This document shows, in pieces, positions 18,360 through 26,150 of a stretch of 64,000 nucleotides of DNA (position 1 is its first letter; each line of letters opens with the position of its first letter). The translations under genes were made by a program, and so were the position numbers. The DNA comes from Peribacillus glennii (GTDB taxonomy: Bacteria; Bacillota; Bacilli; Bacillales; DSM-1321): positions 1 through 64,000 of the forward strand of contig NZ_QVTD01000021.1 of NCBI RefSeq assembly GCF_003429105.1, read 5' to 3'. The notes under the pieces are model-generated. The model saw only the letters and a program-made list of their open reading frames with translations, was not told the origin of the DNA and did no database searches.

Positions 18360-18614
18360 TTATCCGGAAAACTGCCAACCTCTAGAACCCTTTTTTGCTT
18401 CAGCTAAATAGTTAACATCTTTTTCAAACCATGTCTTGTCCCAAATCTCGATTTTGTCGGGAGCAACCATTTTAATATCGATTTCATAAGTTGTTCCAGC
18501 AATTTCTCCCACAAAATACACATGTTTCGTGCCATCGAAAAATTCATGAGTGCCACTATATTGGACATTTGTAAAGTCAAGTCTTTTTAATACACGATCA
18601 AATTGTTCATTCAA
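18360..18614 (-). CDS. small hypothetical protein, 84 residues
   Basis: Starts TTG, 6 bases after a strong AAAGGAGGT site. The protein is acidic/aromatic and soluble: MNEQFDRVLKRLDFTNVQYS, then a strand-rich core (HVYFVGEIAGTTYEIDIK) and an aromatic C-terminal part (KIEIWDKTWFEKDVNYL). I do not recognise the family. The ribosome site and even codon use argue for a real gene. Confidence 0.7.
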   Translation of the reverse strand: MNEQFDRVLKRLDFTNVQYSGTHEFFDGTKHVYFVGEIAGTTYEIDIKMVAPDKIEIWDKTWFEKDVNYLAEAKKGSRGWQFSG

Positions 18615-18826
18615 TGGGGCACCTCCTTTCGTTTCCTCTATTTTTTAAAAATTTCCTTAATATTACAGATTTAAACACTAATTTGACAAAATAAGACAAA
18701 AGTTTGGTTTTTCCTGTAGTGAAACAAGTGTCTTTTGAATGGGGGCGAGGAATTGGACATAATCATCTACGCCATCAAAATCCATACCGTCAGCGGGAGC
18801 TTTGACTTCAGTAGCGAAAATAGTAG

Positions 18827-18955
18827 ATGAAAGTTTTTCGAGAAGGTATTGAAGGAGTCGTGCAGAAAGTTAATGACAATTCTGTAATTATTAAAATCAC
18901 CAAAAATGAAACGGATTTACATTTTAATGGAGATGTAACGGTAATTAACTATTAA
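18827..18955 (+). CDS. short DUF2187-like protein
   Basis: Forty-two codons reading MKVFREGIEGVVQKVNDNSV and ending in a GDVTVINY strand. This matches the beta-barrel core of the small DUF2187 proteins of Bacillus (usually 55-60 residues). The usual first 15 residues are missing: stops lie directly upstream in frame and no ribosome site is seen. It may be an N-terminally truncated remnant. Confidence 0.45.
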   Translation: MKVFREGIEGVVQKVNDNSVIIKITKNETDLHFNGDVTVINY

Positions 18956-19088
18956 AACTATATCTTACAATAATACAAAACCTATGTCATAGTAGATAAA
19001 TTTAGAGGACAAGCCCTCGAAATTTCCAAAAGTGAATTGGAGGAAGGGTGTCACTTTTGTCTAACTAGACATAAAAAGGAATTCCATA

Positions 19089-19256
19089 ATGACTACAATC
19101 ACTTTTGCCAATAACCAAAAGGAATTGGATCGTAAAATCAGCAAATAACACAAGACCCATCAACGACTCAATCCTGAAAATACAGTCGAGATTTCTTACT
19201 TGGATCCAAAACTAACGATATTCACTTTCTTCCCCGTCACACCACTCAATTATTAA
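19089..19256 (+). pseudogene. small gene with one in-frame stop
   Basis: From ATG (after AAAAAGGA) the frame reads MTTITFANNQKELDRKISK, a TAA at 19146-19148, then continues in the same frame as a sensible HKTHQRLNPENTVEISYLDP and a final TFFPVTPLNY. A single nonsense change in a 55-residue protein fits best. Family not recognised. Confidence 0.4.
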
Positions 19257-19333
19257 ATGGAATACAGATCATAGGAAATTAAATGACGACTTACAAACAC
19301 AGATAAGCGGGGGACTGAAAAAGAGGTGTAAAT

Positions 19334-19507
19334 GTGGCGAACAAAAACAAGTATCAATCTGGAGACAAGGTAACAATAAAAACATCTGATGAATTTGTAA
19401 CAATAAATACATGGCTTTTTATCAAAAACATGAAGCAGTATACTTATACTATAAAAGAGCATCCATCAACTTTTTACTTCGAATATGAATTAGTTAAAAA
19501 GAACTAA
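19334..19507 (+). CDS. small hypothetical protein, 57 residues
   Basis: Starts GTG, 5 bases after GAGGTG. The sequence is beta-rich (YQSGDKVTIKTSDEFVTINT, then YTYTIKEHPSTFYFEYELV) with a basic end, recalling small SH3-like proteins of Bacillus. A terminator follows at 19608. No named family recognised. Confidence 0.6.
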   Translation: MANKNKYQSGDKVTIKTSDEFVTINTWLFIKNMKQYTYTIKEHPSTFYFEYELVKKN

Positions 19508-19607
19508 CAAGAAAAAAATTGTTATAAATTACCCATATCTGCAATAAGTATGTTAAACTGTAAATAACCTTTGAAGTTTTAAACTTTTTATTTTACCTGT
19601 ACCATCA

Positions 19608-19636
19608 CCCTACTTGCTTGTTGAGTAGGGTTTTTT
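19608..19636 (+). terminator. terminator after the 57-residue gene
   Basis: CCCTACT (19608-19614) pairs with AGTAGGG (19624-19630), followed by six T residues. Confidence 0.85.
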
Positions 19637-19654
19637 ATTTAAGTTTATAAAAAC

Positions 19655-19690
19655 AAAAAAAACAGGCTCCTTGATGGAGTCTGTTTTTTT
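19655..19690 (-). terminator. terminator of cspC
   Basis: Arms 19661-19670 and 19676-19685 (one G-U pair) are flanked by A- and T-tracts, 14-20 bp beyond the cspC stop on the minus strand. Confidence 0.85.
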
Positions 19691-19703
19691 TGTTTTATCA
19701 AAA

Positions 19704-19904
19704 TTAAGCTTTTTGAACGTTAGCAGCTTGAGCTCCACGAGCACCTTGCTCAACATCAAACGTAACTTTTTGACCTTCGTCTAATGATTTGAAACCATCA
19801 CTTTGGATAGCAGAGAAGTGAACGAATACATCGTCTCCACCTTCACGTTCGATAAATCCGAAGCCTTTTTCTGCATTAAACCATTTAACTGTACCTTGTT
19901 CCAT
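19704..19904 (-). CDS. cspC: cold-shock protein CspC
   Basis: A 66-residue single cold-shock domain, an RNA chaperone binding single-stranded nucleic acid. Both RNP motifs are intact: KGFGFIE (RNP1) and VFVHF (RNP2). Among B. subtilis paralogues it agrees with CspC as I recall it, differing at only a few positions. Start ATG follows AGGAGGAAACACAT. The long 5' region (19905 to about 20040) has no other gene, as usual for csp leaders, which fold in a temperature-dependent way in other species. Confidence 0.95.
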   Translation of the reverse strand: MEQGTVKWFNAEKGFGFIEREGGDDVFVHFSAIQSDGFKSLDEGQKVTFDVEQGARGAQAANVQKA

Positions 19905-20089
19905 ATGTGTTTCCTCCTAGTGCATAACGCACAATGTATTACTATCCCTGCCCAAAGTGATCATCAAGACGAAAAGTCGATACTTATACTATCCTTTACA
20001 CCGAACAAAAATAATTCTTATTAAGAATAACAGGAAATAGATAAAATTGCAAGTCCATTGTTATGGAAGAAAATAACGAAGAAAGAAAC

Positions 20090-20453
20090 CATTGCCCCCG
20101 TAGAGAACTGACCCCATAACATGAGACAAAACAAAAACACCTTTACGTTGAAAAACGGGTATTGAACCTTAAAAACAACTTGGAGGTGTTTTTACTTTGG
20201 GCACAAGAGTCAGTTATCCGGCAGAAGTAAAATATCAGGCAGTTAAAATGAGACTGGCAGGGATTCCTTTAAACAAATCATGGAACGATTGAATATTAAA
20301 ACAAAACACAATTGATGACTTGTATTAGAAAATCGATTCTTAAAGCAACAGATTGAAGTTTTAAAAAAGTACAAGGAATTGGAAGGGAAGTGGTTCCAGA
20401 AGCAGCAGTAAATCTGGTGGAGGAACTAAAGGCAACGATGACAGTTGTAATAA
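20090..20453 (+). mobile_element. remnant of an IS3-family insertion sequence
   Basis: A terminal-repeat-like start (ACTGACCCCATAACATGAG) and a leader with TTGGAGGTG precede a broken orfA beginning TTG at 20197 (GTRVSYPAEVKYQAVKMRLA). An internal deletion then joins it to ENRFLKQQIEVLKKYKEL and the first residues of orfB (AVNLVEELKATMTVV). The catalytic DDE part of orfB is gone. The right side runs straight into the broken DUF2238 gene at 20454, so the element ends in a deletion junction. Confidence 0.8.
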
Positions 20454-20872
20454 TCAGTCTTTTTTTTGTTGCTTGTTAAGCTGCTTGTTATGAAGTTTTG
20501 ATAGGAAATTAAGTGCGAGAAATGAACCAATTAAAGTTAACGACAGATCCCTTTGTGCATCCCACATACTTCCTTGTGTACCTGAAAAATTTCTAGATTC
20601 TTTTCCACCCTTTGTTTTTAAACAAAATAACCATTCAATTATTTCATAGAGGGAACCGGTTGCCAGAGAAATACTAATAATAATGGTAAATAACCAAGGT
20701 CCTCTAATTAACGGTGTTTGCCTTAATAAAACTTCCCCGTTAACAAATGACCAAAGCGATCATAGTGATTTCGGTTTAAATCAAAAGTGTGTTTTATCCA
20801 ATTAAATAGAGGAACCCTTGAGTATGTGTAATGACCGCCGATAAACATCATGATTGCCAGAACAATGTATAT
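20454..20872 (-). pseudogene. decayed DUF2238 (YjdF-like) membrane protein
   Basis: On the minus strand, one frame gives YIVLAIMMFIGGHYTYSRVP and a following NRNHYDRFGHLLTG block. After a frameshift near 20735 the next frame gives TIIISISLATGSLYEIIEWL, then GTQGSMWDAQRDLSLTLIGS, ending in a lysine-rich tail. The NHYDRFGH, EIIEWL and GTQG-WDAQ blocks identify DUF2238 integral membrane proteins. The N-terminal third is missing. Confidence 0.75.
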
Positions 20873-20888
20873 TCATAATCTATATAGC

Positions 20889-21062
20889 TTACTTTTGTAG
20901 TAATTCATCCAGTTTCTTATCAATCTGTTTAAACTTTCTTTCATAGTGTCGGTATGTTATGTAACCTGTAATTGCTTTTGCCAAGAAAAACAAAGCAGCG
21001 GCAACCGCTATAAGGAAATAGTTATTTTGAAAACCACTTAAAAATTGATTAATTTCTTGCAT
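20889..21062 (-). CDS. small single-helix membrane protein
   Basis: A 57-residue protein: short polar start, one membrane helix (about 14-34, FLIAVAAALFFLAKAITGYI) and a charged, possibly coiled-coil tail (YERKFKQIDKKLDELLQK). ATG is preceded by AAGGAG. The layout is like small holin-like or membrane-stress peptides, but I cannot assign a family. Confidence 0.65.
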   Translation of the reverse strand: MQEINQFLSGFQNNYFLIAVAAALFFLAKAITGYITYRHYERKFKQIDKKLDELLQK

Positions 21063-21088
21063 CGAAATTTCAACTCCTTGCCATATCT

Positions 21089-21350
21089 ATGTCCCAAAAA
21101 TTTAGTCTTTATTCTCTATCTGGGTCTTCACAGTATAGATTGGGAATGGAGGATAACGGTAGGGTGAAACCTATGGAGGTCATGGAGTTTGTTTCACCTG
21201 AAGCTCACAAGGAAGAATATCGGAAATCTAAACCCATAACTGTGGATGAGGCAGGGATTTTATTTACTTCAGGCCGGAGCTAAAGTGCGAGGCCAAATTG
21301 AGGAATTTCACGAAGGCCGGATTGTTAAAGATACCATTTTTACATTTTAA
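21089..21350 (+). pseudogene. small protein gene with a frameshift, family unknown
   Basis: The first frame gives MSQKFSLYSLSGSSQYRLGM and continues to KPITVDEAGILF. A shift at about 21265 continues sensibly as LLQAGAKVRGQIEEFHEGRI and stops at 21350. Joined, it would be about 87 residues. I do not recognise the family, and no ribosome site is obvious. Confidence 0.4.
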
Positions 21351-21492
21351 AATTAACGAGTTCATTGATCTAGGAAGGATTAAGGCACTTTTTTAATTAA
21401 GTAAATTATTGAATATGCCATTTGAAAAATACCATAGGCAGCCAAAGTACTGGCTGCTCTTTAATCAATGTCAAACTAATTCTGTTAAGAGA

Positions 21493-21624
21493 TTAGCTGT
21501 TTTTATTTCCTTGGTTGTTATTGCCTTGGTTGTTTTTGTTTTTCCTCATTCCCAACAACCCGGGTAAACCAAGAAGCCCGACCCAACCCCAATCGATTAG
21601 TCGCTTTTCAAATTCAATAGTCAT
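21493..21624 (-). CDS. mini WGxxGxxG-motif protein
   Basis: Forty-three codons: a charged start (MTIEFEKRLID), the anchor-like WGWVGLLGLPGLLGM (about 12-26), then a basic and Asn/Gln/Gly-rich tail with a repeated NNQGN. WGxxGxxG segments normally end secreted proteins that have an N-terminal signal peptide. Here a stop codon lies immediately before the ATG and no ribosome site is clear, so this may be the tail of a lost gene. Confidence 0.4.
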   Translation of the reverse strand: MTIEFEKRLIDWGWVGLLGLPGLLGMRKNKNNQGNNNQGNKNS

Positions 21625-21776
21625 TTAATAACCGATAATAAAACTATAGGTGGGCTATGTAATTACCCGCCATTTTTTACGTTATTTGATTTATTCCATA
21701 AATACCAGGTGAGTGAGATTTCTTTAGTAAACAAAATGACATCAGTTTTAGGAACCAATTTTGACCGCTAATCCCA

Positions 21777-22847
21777 TCAATTTTCAAATCTCTTGCCCTT
21801 TATCTTTTCTATGATTTCATTAAGGTCATCCGGCCGATGAAACTCAATCGGGGATACGCCTTTTTCAAACGTAATAGATTCAGCCTCGACCACCAGCACA
21901 TATCGGCCGTTCACTTTTCCTAAATGCAGGTTGTGGCCAAAGTCGGCCAGTAAACCTTTGACGGTTGTTTCACCCATCTTCATCTGCAATTGGGCTTCGG
22001 GGGAATGCTCAATGATCTGGGCGGCCGCTTCCACTACTTGATGGGTATCCAACTGTTCACGGATTTCCCTTTTTTCGCTTGCTTCCCATATCTCCAAATC
22101 TTCCTCAAATTGCTTCAGCTCTTCACTATTGTCTTCGAATGTTTCATATACATGCTCCTGGACCATGTTCATGACTTGAGCCTTCATGATTTCAGGCATG
22201 GATTCGCCATACTCTACAAACTTCAAAAAGTCCTCAAAGTAACGTGCGTGGGAGGCCTGATGGATTTTCAGATCAGCTTCTTCAACCATGCCTTCTTCAG
22301 GCATGTAGGGATATTGAATCGACTTCATATTTTTGGTCGTGATGGCCATTTCCACGTTGCGGATCAACGTGGATTCATCAGATATGGAAGCCACCTTTGG
22401 TTCAAAATCGCATTTCATGATAAACACGAACGGCTCATCGAAATACTTAGTCAGCTTTGCAGTGGCAACTAAAAAGACTCCGCCCCGAACAGCACTTGTG
22501 TCGATGTACGCACGCACGAATTGTTCACTTTCTTCCTGGAACGCTTCCTTTGTTTCAGAGAGCCGGACCCGATTGAAGAGGTTGTAATTTGGGTTGGAGT
22601 CCAGCTCATGGCCTTCTTCAACTATAAAATGGCCGATTTTCGTTGGTACCTGTTCGGCTTTCGGGTGGCGGTCAACTTTCCGTTTTGATATTTTCATAAG
22701 TTCCCCGTCCAGGAAATTCCTTAAAGGGCTGTTTTCATAATCTTCCGTGTCCAACGTTTGGAAATGCTTGTATCTTTTATCGGCTTGGTCACCCTTGCCC
22801 TCTACTTGAATGACATAAAAGGATAGAAATGTAATTGAAAAATCCAT
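21777..22847 (-). CDS. DUF3900 family protein
   Basis: A 356-residue soluble, acidic protein matching the Bacillus DUF3900 family in length and in its central block (LKIHQASHARYFEDFLKFVE, about 200-230). It has no signal peptide or membrane helix. The first 90 residues and the middle look like nucleoid-associated-type mixed alpha/beta sequence, but that is only an impression. Function unknown. The start ATG follows AGGTGAT. A fragment of a second copy lies 4 kb away at 17776-17967. Confidence 0.8.
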   Translation of the reverse strand: MDFSITFLSFYVIQVEGKGDQADKRYKHFQTLDTEDYENSPLRNFLDGELMKISKRKVDRHPKAEQVPTKIGHFIVEEGHELDSNPNYNLFNRVRLSETKEAFQEESEQFVRAYIDTSAVRGGVFLVATAKLTKYFDEPFVFIMKCDFEPKVASISDESTLIRNVEMAITTKNMKSIQYPYMPEEGMVEEADLKIHQASHARYFEDFLKFVEYGESMPEIMKAQVMNMVQEHVYETFEDNSEELKQFEEDLEIWEASEKREIREQLDTHQVVEAAAQIIEHSPEAQLQMKMGETTVKGLLADFGHNLHLGKVNGRYVLVVEAESITFEKGVSPIEFHRPDDLNEIIEKIKGKRFEN

Positions 22848-22989
22848 GGAATCACCTGTTTCTTCATATTCAACTTTTCTAGTATAGGAAAGGAAAAATG
22901 AATCGTCAAACCGATTTTTTTACATAATTGTTTTACGGCTGGAATTGTGGATAAAATTTAGATAAAACCAACAAATAAAGGAGCCTTCA

Positions 22990-23487
22990 ATGAAAATCAT
23001 TGTAATAGCTGATACACATATGCCCAAGCGTGGAATGAATCTTCCTGAGAAATTGATTGAGGGGCTAAGAGACGCAGAATTGATTATCCATGCAGGAGAC
23101 TGGCAGAAATTGGAGGTCTATGAGCAGCTTGTGCATTACGCTCCGGTTGAAGGAGTATTCGGTAACGTGGACGGGGAGGAAATTAAACAAAGATTTTCAG
23201 AAAAGCGGCTTTTAGAAATAAAGGGTAAGAGAATTGGAATTGTCCACGGCCACGGACAGAAGGGGACGACTGAAAAACGGGCAATCACCGCATTTGCTGA
23301 TGAAAGTGTCGATATGATCATCTTTGGACACTCGCACATCCCGGTAAAGAAGGAAATAAACGGCGTGCTATTATTCAACCCGGGTTCGCCAACGGACAAA
23401 AGGAGGCAGCCTAAGTTCTCATATGGCGTAATTTCCGTAGATGGCGACTTACAAGCCGAGCATGTGTTTTTTGACAGCAAAGAGTAA
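22990..23487 (+). CDS. YfcE-type metallophosphoesterase
   Basis: A 165-residue phosphodiesterase with all metal motifs of the YfcE/MJ0936 family in order: ADTHMP (8-12), HAGDW (about 35), GNVDGE (about 57), HGHGQ (about 86) and GHSHIP (about 114). These bind two metals, often Mn2+. Members hydrolyse phosphodiesters in vitro; the natural substrate is usually unknown. ATG follows AAAGGAGCC. Single gene with its own terminator. Confidence 0.9.
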   Translation: MKIIVIADTHMPKRGMNLPEKLIEGLRDAELIIHAGDWQKLEVYEQLVHYAPVEGVFGNVDGEEIKQRFSEKRLLEIKGKRIGIVHGHGQKGTTEKRAITAFADESVDMIIFGHSHIPVKKEINGVLLFNPGSPTDKRRQPKFSYGVISVDGDLQAEHVFFDSKE

Positions 23488-23518
23488 TACGTTTGATTAA
23501 AGAACAACAAAGATTAAA

Positions 23519-23544
23519 GCCGCCTGTCAGAGGCGGTATTTTTT
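23519..23544 (+). terminator. terminator of the phosphoesterase gene
   Basis: CCGCCT (23520-23525) pairs with AGGCGG (23531-23536), with a following TATTTTTT. Confidence 0.85.
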
Positions 23545-23793
23545 AAAAGGATAAATTGACGAGTATGACCATGACTCTAAAAGAGAACAATCTGATTCCT
23601 CTTCCAATATAATGGGTTTGTTTGGAGGGGGGAGATTTCTTCGCGAAAACCTAAGTTATACATAAATATTTCCCCGTTTTACTCATCAGATACTTGGTGC
23701 AGGCAAGGAAAATTGTACCTTTCAGCCCATACATAATAGGGTTCCATTCTCCTTAAACTAACCGAAAATCATGTTGTAGGGGGATTATTTTTC

Positions 23794-25131
23794 ATGGCTT
23801 CGGAAAAAGACCAGGCCTGCGGGTCTGATAAAGGCAACTTAAAATGGTGGCAGCTTTCACTTTTGGGAGTCGGCTGTATAATTGGAACCGGATTTTTCCT
23901 TGGATCCGGAATCGGCTTAAAAAAAGCCGGACCTTCGATATTGCTTGCTTTCCTTGTGGCTGCCTTCGCAACATATGTAGTGTTTGACGCCCTTGCAAGG
24001 CTTACGGCCGAGCATCCGGAGAAAGGCTCCTTTTTCGTCTATGCCAAACATGCCTACGGCAATTGGGCAGGTTTCAGCAACGGCTGGGTATATTGGTCTT
24101 CAGAAACTTTGATCATGGGCAGCCAGTTGACCGCCCTTGGTTTGTTTACCCGATACTGGCTTCCGCACATGCCCTTATGGCTTATGGCAACGATTTATGC
24201 AGTGCTTGGGCTTTTGGTCGTTTTCTTGGGAACGAAAGGCTTCGAAAAAGTGGAAAATGTGATGGCGGTAATTAAAATACTTGGGATTCTTATGTTTATC
24301 GTGATTGCGGCCTTAGCTCTATTCGGAGTATTCGGCAATCATGGAAAAAGACCGGATGTAACGATGGACTACCAATCGCTCTTTCCTACGGGCATGACGG
24401 GACTCTGGGCATCTTTGATTTATGCATTTTACACATTTGGCGGAATTGAAATCATGGGTTTGATGGCCACGAATCTTAAAGAGCCAAAAGACGGCCCCAA
24501 AGCCGGAAAGATCATGCTTATGTTATTGGCAATCATATATGTAATTTCCGTGGGGCTGGCGATTCTCTTGGTATCGTGGACTACATTCAATACAAAGGAA
24601 AGCCCTTTTGTGATTGCTCTGAGTGATTACCACCTTGCTTTTGTGCCGCATGTTTTTAACGGAATACTCATCATCGCAGGCTTTTCGACGATGGTAGCTT
24701 CCTTGTTCGCGGTAACCAACATATTGGCTACGCTTTCGGAAAATGGCGATGCCCCTATTTTTTTCTCCAAAAAAACAAAATTCAAAGTATCAGTGCCATC
24801 GCTGGGGGTGACTGCAGGCGGCCTTGCTGTATCAATTGTGCTGTCCCTGCTATTGCCTGATAAAATCTATGAACACATAACCACAGCCGCTGGATTAATG
24901 CTTTTATATACATGGATGTTCATTCTTTTTTCCTTTAATAAACTAATGAAGCTTAAATCATGGGATAAATTCAAGCGGTGGATTGGGCTCTTGTTCATTT
25001 TGCTCGCCATCTCAGGGACTTTGCTAGAAAAATCCAGCAGGCCAGGTTTTTTTATATCTTTGGGCTTTCTTAGTGCGATAGCTATTGCGACTCTAATTAT
25101 GAGGCGAAAATGGAAAACAAATGAATCCTAA
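23794..25131 (+). CDS. amino-acid permease (APC superfamily)
   Basis: A 445-residue transporter with about 12 membrane helices. Helix 1 has the APC substrate-binding glycine pattern GVGCIIGTGFFLGSG (about 26-40), and helix 6 the FYTFGGIEIMG motif (about 217-227). It would import an amino acid with protons. The exact substrate cannot be read; relatives in Bacillus include YbgF/YdgF-type permeases. ATG lies after AGGGGGATT. It converges with a LysE-type exporter gene 43 bp downstream, so import and export functions are adjacent but on opposite strands. Confidence 0.88.
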   Translation: MASEKDQACGSDKGNLKWWQLSLLGVGCIIGTGFFLGSGIGLKKAGPSILLAFLVAAFATYVVFDALARLTAEHPEKGSFFVYAKHAYGNWAGFSNGWVYWSSETLIMGSQLTALGLFTRYWLPHMPLWLMATIYAVLGLLVVFLGTKGFEKVENVMAVIKILGILMFIVIAALALFGVFGNHGKRPDVTMDYQSLFPTGMTGLWASLIYAFYTFGGIEIMGLMATNLKEPKDGPKAGKIMLMLLAIIYVISVGLAILLVSWTTFNTKESPFVIALSDYHLAFVPHVFNGILIIAGFSTMVASLFAVTNILATLSENGDAPIFFSKKTKFKVSVPSLGVTAGGLAVSIVLSLLLPDKIYEHITTAAGLMLLYTWMFILFSFNKLMKLKSWDKFKRWIGLLFILLAISGTLLEKSSRPGFFISLGFLSAIAIATLIMRRKWKTNES

Positions 25132-25174
25132 ATCCCCAACGATTCATACGCACCAATAAATGACTGGACCTGTT

Positions 25175-25801
25175 TCACGACAGGAATACCTTTGCTGCCT
25201 GGATTCCGAAATAGATGCCGAATCCGATCAGTGATAATCCCGAAACCATGGAAATGATTTTTAAAATGGAAGGGGTTAAAAACCTTCTTGCAGTGCTTGC
25301 CATGAAAGCCATTGAAAAATCCCAAATAAATATGCCTAGGAAAATTGCGCCGCTAAAGAGCAGCAGTTGGTTGAAATCATATTTGGCAGAGGCATTAGCC
25401 AAAACCGACCCAAAAATGCCTAGCCAAAACAAAATCGTCAAAGGGTTTGAAATTGACATGAAAAACCCGGAAAAAAAGGATTTAAGTAAAGATTCTTTAT
25501 TTCGTCTTTCATCCGCTGCTATTTTGCCGGCACTAATCATGCTTTCGATTCCGGTGTAGGTGAGGACGAAAAAACCAAATAGCCACAGAAAGGTCTTCAT
25601 AAAAGGCGTTTCAAGAAAATGGACTACGCCGAGATAAACGAGGATCATATAAATTCCGTCCGCAAGGGCAGCTCCAAGTCCCAATACCCAGGCATTCCAG
25701 AATCCATTTTTAATGCCGCGGTCAAGTTGTGCTGCATTGATTGGGCCAATCGGGGCGGCCAGGGATAATCCTAAAAAAATATAACCGATTAAAATGTGCA
25801 T
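25175..25801 (-). CDS. LysE family amino-acid exporter
   Basis: A 208-residue membrane protein with six helices. The N terminus carries the family signature LAAPIGPINAAQLDRGIKNG (about 14-33) and a later SISNPLTILFWLGIFG block. LysE/RhtB proteins export amino acids or their analogues. It lies tail-to-tail with the permease gene. Upstream (25802-25910) is a short intergenic region, then a candidate RNA gene on the other strand. Confidence 0.9.
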   Translation of the reverse strand: MHILIGYIFLGLSLAAPIGPINAAQLDRGIKNGFWNAWVLGLGAALADGIYMILVYLGVVHFLETPFMKTFLWLFGFFVLTYTGIESMISAGKIAADERRNKESLLKSFFSGFFMSISNPLTILFWLGIFGSVLANASAKYDFNQLLLFSGAIFLGIFIWDFSMAFMASTARRFLTPSILKIISMVSGLSLIGFGIYFGIQAAKVFLS

Positions 25802-25904
25802 ATCTTATTTTCACCTCATTTGGAATGTTGCTCGTACCATTTTATTCACTGACCATTGCCTGTACTACAAAAATATGGGCGAAATGGACAAACGGAAAAA
25901 AGGG

Positions 25905-25933
25905 TTGTTTTTGTGCTTGAAAGATGTTATATT
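25905..25933 (+). promoter_or_regulatory. candidate promoter of the short RNA
   Basis: TTGTTT (25905-25910), 17-base spacer, TATATT (25928-25933). This SigA-like promoter would start transcription near 25940, with no open frame before the terminator at 26069. Confidence 0.4.
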
Positions 25934-25939
25934 CATATA

Positions 25940-26069
25940 GCGATGAGCTAACTTGCATAAGACGAAAGACAAGCTTTCATGCTAAACGTTTGGATGTGGC
26001 CAAATGGTCCTTCGCCGCAGGTACGCATCAAAGACGCCGGTATTTTTGCCAGGCGTCTTTTTGTTTTTT
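25940..26069 (+). ncRNA. candidate independent small RNA
   Basis: About 130 bases between a SigA-like promoter and a strong terminator (AAAGACGCC/GGCGTCTTT, 26030-26038 with 26052-26060, then TTGTTTTTT). Inside, GCAT-AAGAC-GAAAG-ACAAG-CTTTC-ATGC forms a nested hairpin and GTGGCCAAATGGTCC another. There is no start codon with a ribosome site. The next gene has its own -10 (TATAAT 26109-26114) after the terminator, so this is more likely an sRNA than an attenuator. It matches no riboswitch consensus I know. Confidence 0.4.
26030..26069 (+). terminator. terminator of the candidate small RNA
   Basis: Nine-bp GC-rich stem (26030-26038 with 26052-26060), followed by a T-rich tail to 26069. Confidence 0.85.
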
Positions 26070-26150
26070 CTGGGCATAACAGGATTTTCAATAAAATAAA
26101 CGAATTAATATAATAGGTTACTTTTCATTACTAACAGGAGGATTTGTGAA

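Noticed and set aside
26030-26150. Attenuator reading of the terminator before the iron alcohol dehydrogenase
   Set aside because: A TATAAT after the terminator (26109-26114) gives the gene its own promoter, so attenuation is less likely than an independent RNA.
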